Positions 57,785 through 64,000 of a DNA stretch of 64,000 nucleotides are shown here, in pieces. Positions within the stretch are counted from its first letter, which is position 1; every line of letters starts with the position of its first letter. Source of the stretch: Catonia carolina. Its lineage: Eukaryota; Arthropoda; Insecta; Hemiptera; Achilidae. The position numbers and the translations under genes were made by a program. The DNA is taken from positions 28,158,672 to 28,222,671 of the forward strand of contig JAQMRL010000003.1 in NCBI GenBank assembly GCA_035578175.1. The letters run 5' to 3'. A model generated the notes under the pieces. It worked only from the letters and a program-made list of their open reading frames with translations, ran no database searches and was not told the DNA's origin.

Positions 57785-57985
57785 AAACTTCTTCTTCTCC
57801 TTCTTCTTCTTCTCCTCCTTCTTTTTCTCATACTTCTTCTTTTTCTTCTTCTCTAAGGATAAGATTTCCAGAAACTGTTCCTGTACCCATTTCTTACGCG
57901 GTCTTCCTACATTTCTCCTACTTATGGGTTAATAATTTGAGTGCAGCTAATGGCGTTCTTTCCAGTGTTATTCTTCCCAAGTCCC
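57785..57985 (-). pseudogene. RTE-like 3' fragment with (GAA)n tail
   Basis: Minus-strand codons read LERTPLAALKLLTHK, then RRNVGRPRKKWVQEQFLEIL, and run into a GAA/AAG-rich tract (57786-57855). GRPRKKW is the typical near-terminal motif of endonuclease-RT ORFs. The tract is probably the expanded 3' tail. Confidence 0.6.
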
Positions 57986-58499
57986 GGAAAGGACAGGAAT
58001 AACGGAAATAAAACTGGAATGTAAAGAAAACGGAAATTGGATTGCAAAAATTACCTTCTTAAAATAAAAATTATGTAGAAAAACTTGAGTTTTTTGAATT
58101 TGATATAATATTTTACAAAATATCAACAATTTTAAAATTTTCTTTACAAATACTTCGTGCTTAGTATTTTAGCACAAAATTCCTCCGTGAGTTCTATAAA
58201 TAACGAATACATTCCTCCAGGAAAATTTGTTTTAGCAAGTCCACAAAAATAGTTTAGTTTTCGTTGAACTAAGCATTCCAGAATGTTTAATTTCAATTAA
58301 TTACTTTACTGCTTAAAATTATAAGTATATCACCTTATCTTCATTCTGCTTATCCTCATTATTATTGTACTTAAAAAGTTTTTATCCTCCTTACCCTGAT
58401 TGTCTTTATTCTGCTTATAATATTCTATTTTGAAAATTAATTTATATCATAAACTTTTCTCTTTAAATTCTGTAATTTCTACCACATTTTTACGGTGTT

Positions 58500-58840
58500 A
58501 TTTATTTATGGTGCAGCAATACTGTCAGTTATTTCACAAATATAACGTTTTCAAAGTAAATTCTTGCGACTCATTAATAATTCTCCGAGTTACGTATCCA
58601 ATAATACACTACACAATCACTTACGCGTCTCTTACGTAAATGACACATTTCTAAAGTTTGTACCTCAGGTTCAGATACAGACTTCAAAATCATAATTATT
58701 CCTTAATACGTATGCTACATAAATTCTTCCGATCTACCTCGAATCGCACAAAGACGACTGAAATGCTAAAGGCGTAGACGTGATACATTAACACAACTCT
58801 AATAGTAGTAAAAACTTTAGTACAAAATTTTAATTTAACG
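58500..58840 (+). repeat. Dispersed repeat of unknown class, copy 2
   Basis: Collinear with 54920-55265 (GTCAGTTATTTCA, AAGTAAATTCTTGC, CCGAGTTACGTA, TCGCACAAAGACGACTGAAA and others). It is more decayed, with no coding frame; the 69-codon frame 58430-58639 is chance. Confidence 0.6.
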
Positions 58841-59167
58841 CATTTTTTTGTTATTTGGAGCATTTATCAATGGTTGGTGACCTCCTAAAAGTAGTAAACG
58901 CGGTTATTTTTTAATTTAATACACACTGTGAACATTTTGGTAGTTGTTTTTGTACAGTTGCAGAACTAAAAAAAAATGCGGTTTTTGTTTTATTATGGCA
59001 GCGAAAAAAAAAGAATTCTATATTTTTTGTTATATATCAATTAACAGATTTAAGCTAACTTGCGAAATTTTTTATACTTCTTAAAATTTAAGGTATAACG
59101 GTCTCAAAATTCAAAAATTATTCCTTATTATGCAAATTTACTATTTATTATTTATTTTAAAAATGTA

Positions 59168-59600
59168 TTCACCGGGTTGGTACGTACCAACTTCGCCGGC
59201 CGCATTGGCGAAATTGGTAACGTGCTCGCCTCTCATCATGCGGTCTTGGGTTCGAATCCCATTTAGGCACGGCATTTTTTCATAAGTTACAAAATATCAT
59301 TTCATCATTCACCACATTCATTACTGCATTAGCAGTAATTGCAGAACAGTCGGACGTTAAACCAAAAAAAAGGGTCGGTACGCGGTAAGGACATCACCTC
59401 AAGTCAACAGTTTAACAGCTGATTTTCAGAGACGGAGGTTCCGTAATTCAAATCCTATTAAAAGTAGTTACTTTTGTACGAATTTTAATAATAAACAGTG
59501 GTTACCTGTGTACTCTAATAGTAGGATTTCAATTAACCAAAATCTCTCAGGAATGGTACGCCTGAGTCTGTACTTTTTTATTATAGTTAAAGTTTTACTA
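59168..59600 (+). mobile_element. SINE family B, interrupted by SINE A
   Basis: The 5' start TTCACCGGGTTGGTACG stops at 59184 and resumes at 59372 with GGGTCGGTACGCGG. It then runs through AACAGCTGATTTTC, AATTCAAATCC (B-box-like), AAACAGTGGTTACC and CTGAGTCTGTAC, as in the uninterrupted copy at 40816-41145. Confidence 0.75.
59185..59371 (+). mobile_element. SINE family A nested in SINE B, with 11-bp TSD
   Basis: Flanked by GGGTTGGTACG (59174-59184) and GGGTCGGTACG (59372-59382), one mismatch. The head GCCGGCCGCATTGGCG has an A-box-like TTGGCGAAATTGGTAA and a perfect B-box GGTTCGAATCC (59250-59260). The body CGGCATTTTTTCAT and the end CAGTCGGACGTTAAACC plus A8 define the family. The anticodon arm does not fold properly, so this is not a working tRNA gene. 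Confidence 0.85.
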
Positions 59601-59604
59601 TTAA

Positions 59605-62300
59605 CTTTTTATTTTATTATAGTAATTTTTAAAATTTATTGTTAGGGAACTATGGATTAGGGTTACAAAACGAGGTATTTTAACGCGTTAACATTTTCAG
59701 ACCCTACCCGGTAGACGAACACGTGATTTTCTTTTTGTAGTTTAGAGTGGCACTACGCAATCTGATTATAATCGGATTTTAACAATAATTAGTGAATATT
59801 TAACATTTTAACGTAATCATTACAGTATTATCAATCAATCATGTTTGTGAACGTAAGTGCGATATTTAAATGCTTAACACTTAAATAATTCTATTATATC
59901 AACAAACAAGTTTGATAATCAATAAAATATTGACATATGCTCTTTGAATGGTACACTTCCAATGAGCTGACGGGTTTAGACAACCATAAATACACAGTGA
60001 AATGGTAGTGAGGAGCTGAAATTCATTGTGTGATTTTCGCTTATGTACATACTTGTTAAATGGGACCTACATGTCCATAGGCAAATCGTGGTGTACCGCG
60101 TTTTATTGATTCGAATGACAAATTGATTCTGCATCAATATTATTCCTCATGTTAAACAGAATCTACAAAAGGTTCTACGCAATTATGTACAACATTGATT
60201 TTATATGAAAGACAAATTGTAGCAGGTTGTAGTAATGAGATATGTAAATTTTCTAAAATTTAAACAAACAATCCGATTACAATATAATAACATTTTTCGT
60301 TTACTAGAATCAAAAACTTCTGCAACAATCCGAGATAATGATGTAAATCCTCAATTGGATTATAATATAATACCATCTGGTCGATAAATTTAAGGAGAAA
60401 GCAGTTCGAGGATCTAGCTACTTTTATTAATATTTTTGATAATTGTAATAATTGCATTTCCGCATCACTTCCTGCACAAAATGTGCAGTAGCACATTTCA
60501 TGGCGTGGGAGTACGGCACGAAAACTAGTAGCTTATCCCAGGTCAGTCACATTCCAACATTTGGTTTCTTAACATTGAAGGTCACACGTTATGCTTTACT
60601 AGTATTTTCAATACTATTCCAATCAGTATTTTTCAATACTACAACAAACAGTAATTATAAACATTACAACAAACAATATTTTTCAATATTTTTTTTTTAA
60701 CAAAAGGAAACCGAATTTACCAGTACCTAGGTACTGTCTGTCTGTAATTTGATGGCCTCCGGTAGAGGGGAGCAATATGAGGATTGTAAAACCATTTCAG
60801 AAAACATACATCTAATTTTTTTAAATAATTAAAAATTGTCGGAAATGACGTATTTTTATAAAACAAAGTATTTTGCATGTTTTTGTTCTATAAAGTTATT
60901 TCAAAAAAACATACGCTAAATGTGATAATATATAATTTAGTAAAAGTTTTGTTTTTGAAGACAAATCCGTTTTTTTACAAATACATCCTTATTGTTCAAC
61001 TACTATTTCACGGATTAAAATAATATTTGGTAGGATTGTTCTTTTCAGATAGGTTGCATAAACTTAAATTGAAAAAATTAATTAAATGAGTAAATGAAAC
61101 AAAAGTTTGAAATAAAATAAAATTGATTTATTTAAATGAACTTTGAAATTAAACTAAAACAAAATGATTTTACAAAAATTAAATTGATTTTCTTGATATA
61201 ATTTGATATAATTATTGATGACACTTTTATAAAATTCTACTTATGTTAAGACTTTAAATTGAATACAAAAATATTGCAATATTGAATGTATATATTAATA
61301 TGAAAATATTTTTATTAATTATTAATGTTTAATGAGCTCAAAAATTAGTTAATGAGTATAGTTACGATATTTTTTCTTTCATTTAGCTGTCTACCAGTTG
61401 AGTTCTTGTCCATCCATCGATTGGGAATCAAATGGGGCATTGAGACATTGTTTTATAGTACAGCTATTAGATTCTGTTGGAAATTTATCTTCTTGTTTTA
61501 AAAATCGTTACGTTGATCATTTGGTTTTATAATTCAAATGGATCTTGTTGGTCTTGTAATTTATTTTTTATTATTTGCTAATCAGTTTAAATCATCTTTT
61601 CAAAATTAGGCCTATACCTTCTTTTGTTTTATGAATTCATTTCTAATTCATTTGAATCTTTGATTTGTGAAATAATTATTTATATATCTTATATATTTTT
61701 TTCTTAAAATTTAGTTTAATATGATTTAATTTTGATTTTAAATATTTTGATATTAATTACAAATTATATATTGTGATGATTAACTATGATGATTATTTTA
61801 AATGATTCATTTTAATTCTTCAACAATTGTATTACAAACTTGACCTTCGATCAATGATATAGGGAAACATAAACTGCTATTTTACAAAGCATAAGGAATT
61901 ACGACATAAGTTCGATAAAATTTCCATTTTTTTATTATATTTTTAATCAAATAAATTAAATATAAGGAACTTTACTAAAGACTCTTTATATATCAGGTTA
62001 CAGATACACTTTTATAGTCAAAAACTAAACACTATTAATATTGCATATAAATCAGGGTAAAGTAAAACCGAACAAATAATAATTATTACGTTTTACTTAG
62101 GGGAAAGTGGTAGATAAGTGTAGTCTTATTATGATAAAAAAATGAATATTCGACATCCTTGTGAATTTCTTATTTCTGATTTTGAAAACTCAGCAACGAT
62201 AATGAAATACAAATGATCAAAATGACTGTTTACTCTTTACCACATTAAAGAGTCTGTTATTAACATTACAAAATTTTTTTTCTGTAAGTTTTCCCATTCT
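59605..62300. other. AT-rich spacer with one 16-bp palindrome
   Basis: CAGTACCTAGGTACTG at 60721-60736 is a perfect palindrome. 59940-60250 is more balanced but has no recognised element. Frames 60260-60496 and 60452-60700 lack domains. 61080-62100 is strongly AT-rich. Confidence 0.5.
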
Positions 62301-62309
62301 CAGAACAGG

Positions 62310-62680
62310 AAATTAGAAAAAACTACGAACTAGTGAAATATTTTAAAACGTCAAACCTTCAAAATTATAAAACTTCAAACGTTAACCTACCATCAAACCT
62401 CATCCTGAAAAGTAAAATATCTTCAAATCTCAAACTTCAAAACTTAAACTTCTTAAACTTAAAACAACAATCCAAAACTATCAAAACTCAAATTTTTAAA
62501 CGTAACCTTGAAACTATAAAAATTCAAGGTGTACATTTTAAACTTTGAAACTCCGAACCACTCAATGCCAAACCCAAAGCTGAAACGTATCAAGGTTAAA
62601 CCTATAATATTCTAATTAAAAATTTAAAATATTAATCTCAACTTACAAACTTCAAACTTAAAAACTAATTATTCTTATCC
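62310..62680. repeat. Low-complexity CTTCAAA/AAACTT tract
   Basis: Quasi-periodic AAACTTCAAA-type units without strict period. They create the Asn/Leu/Lys-rich 71-codon frame at 62333-62548, which is not taken as a gene. Confidence 0.6.
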
Positions 62681-62699
62681 ACCTAACGCTTTAACCAAA

Positions 62700-62882
62700 C
62701 TTCACCCTATCCACTTATAAATTCAGATCCACCTAACCCCTTTGGAGGCCGAACTTCACTCTATGACAAATTATGGCTCTGATCCGCTTATGTATTCTGA
62801 TCCATCTACCCCTCTGACCGCTTAAGTATTCTGATCCACCTACCCCTCTGATGCGAGGCTCGGATGCGGCGCGAAGCGCCGC
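62700..62882. repeat. 34-bp tandem repeat ending in a GC hairpin
   Basis: GTATTCTGATCCATCTACCC and GTATTCTGATCCACCTACCC start two adjacent ~34-bp units (about 62790-62855), with a third decayed unit upstream (AATTCAGATCCACCTAACCC). The block ends in GCGGCGC-GAA-GCGCCGC (62866-62882), a perfect 7-bp stem with triloop. Confidence 0.7.
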
Positions 62883-62889
62883 TGGAGTG

Positions 62890-64000
62890 ACGAGTTTAAT
62901 GTAGGCCTATAATTTTTACATATCAATTGTATTGTTGTCATGATATTAAACGTGCGGGTCTAGCCAGTGACTGGTGTTCTCCTCAAAAGTGTTAAAATGA
63001 TTGTTTAATAAGCTGAAAAAATATTTATTGGTTGTGCCAAGCTGCACAGTTTTGTATATTTAATAAAATAAGTAAATTTAGGATGATACTGCATAATACA
63101 CACATCAAGTAAAAACTGTTAAAATAAGTAGTTACATTTAAACAAAATTAAATTAAATATTTGCCTGGCTGAATCTTACCTAAAGGAATGTTAACCTATT
63201 CGTACAAGGAAATTACACGTTTACTACTTTATAAAACTTATGTAAATTCTCCACAGGAATTACAAAGCAATTAATACTCGGAGAAATGTAGGGGAAATTG
63301 AAATTGAAAATTTAATACAACTTTAATTTAATGACAACCCCAGACAGACAAAACTAGTTATCTATAGGTTTACTCATTGACTGATCTCTTACATCGAGTA
63401 CTCACATTGACCTAGCACGATAGTTGTTAAAAAAATTTCTCAAAACATTTTCCTTTGCTAAGTAGACGCTCCGTCTACCACATTATTTAAAATTATTAAC
63501 ATACAAATCCCTACTTCACACTTTATTCACCCATCCAGAATTTTTGGTTAAGCTACACCTGCAGTTACTAACATTCCAAAACGTATTCAATCTATGCATG
63601 CGCATTAATTGCCACCCCCCACCAATGAAACGTAACATAATGACCTTCGCTTTTACAGGCCTTTAAAAAAGAAACTTTTGGACAACGGAAACCGACTTAT
63701 ACGCAATCTTAATTCATGAAACATTCCTCAAAACCCACTAAAGCGTTTTTTTTTTCAGAAGTTGAAGTAGAGATGTAGGTTAAGCTACGTAAAAATAATT
63801 CCTATATCCCATGGAAGGTTTTATTATTGTTTTTTTTAAATAAAAGTAATTTTTCATGTCATTGTTCACTCTTGTTATCTAATTTACTGGTTGTGAATTC
63901 GCAGTTGTAAATCTAAAATTAAAAGTAATGAAAAATACTAGAAAATCTTTTACAGAATTTACAACTACTAAACCTACATGTGTAATGTGAGTAAACATTT
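62890..64000. other. AT-rich spacer to the window end, nothing recognised
   Basis: No open frame above 60 codons. No repeat shared with other parts of the window was seen. Confidence 0.55.

Noticed and set aside
59201..59280. tRNA gene
   Set aside because: The B box is perfect, but the anticodon and acceptor arms do not pair. The sequence continues into the SINE A body and A tail.
62333..62548. 71-codon Asn/Leu/Lys-rich protein
   Set aside because: The frame is produced by a low-complexity CTTCAAA tract.
62866..62910. Canonical Helitron 3' end
   Set aside because: There is a GC hairpin, but no CTRR-T follows at the expected distance.
1..64000. CRISPR array, prokaryotic operon, rRNA or organellar insert
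   Set aside because: No regularly spaced repeats, no Shine-Dalgarno-led gene runs, and no recognisable rRNA or mitochondrial gene.

Overview
The window is AT-rich, gene-poor intergenic DNA from an animal, most likely an insect and plausibly a hemipteran. The evidence is the mix of mobile elements: 5'-truncated Jockey-like non-LTR retrotransposons, several endonuclease/reverse-transcriptase LINE remnants, a mariner (D34D) derivative, tRNA-derived SINEs and a Helentron-type (HINE/DINE-1-like) family. No prokaryotic operon, rRNA, functional tRNA, CRISPR array or convincing host protein-coding gene was found. Nearly every open frame longer than 60 codons lies in a decayed mobile element or is chance.

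Layout. 0-4 kb: a 5'-truncated Jockey insertion flanked by a 36-bp target-site duplication, a SINE, and two HINE fragments. 4-9 kb: AT-rich DNA with one GC-elevated segment, a HINE copy and a cluster of GGTAAGTA palindromes. 9-10.5 kb: an (AAC)-tailed retroposon copy, then a recent tandem duplication carrying a dense CCAAT-box cluster. 11-15.5 kb: a SINE, a possible pogo-like fragment, a candidate solo LTR, and a near-perfect palindrome made of two mariner 3' halves. 16-24 kb: two long HINE copies around a Jockey remnant, then another retroposon copy and another Jockey insertion, both with TSDs. 25.3-26.9 kb: a ~1.5-kb DNA transposon with ~50-bp imperfect TIRs. 27-38 kb: a HINE, several LINE tails, a 450-bp foldback element and a second copy of the first Jockey family. 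38-46 kb: three retroposon copies, two HINE fragments, a SINE and a 90-bp (TA)n. 46-50.3 kb: LINE remnants nested in one another and a MITE. 51.2-51.65 kb: a striking GC-rich island. 53.8-59.6 kb: Jockey and LINE pieces, a CTAG-rich MITE, an internally deleted HINE, a dispersed repeat pair and a SINE nested in another SINE. 60-64 kb: AT-rich DNA with low-complexity and tandem repeats.

The elements interact mainly by insertion into one another and by donating simple-sequence tails: (GAA)n, (GAT)n, (AAT)n and (AAC)n from LINE or SINE 3' ends, and (GT)n from inside HINEs. The most notable structures are the HINE family (about ten copies, 13-bp asymmetric terminal inverted repeats, an internal microsatellite at a fixed site and a 3' hairpin), the mariner palindrome, the CCAAT-box duplication, the CTAG-rich MITE and the GC-rich island. 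Family assignments come from reading motifs, not from database searches.
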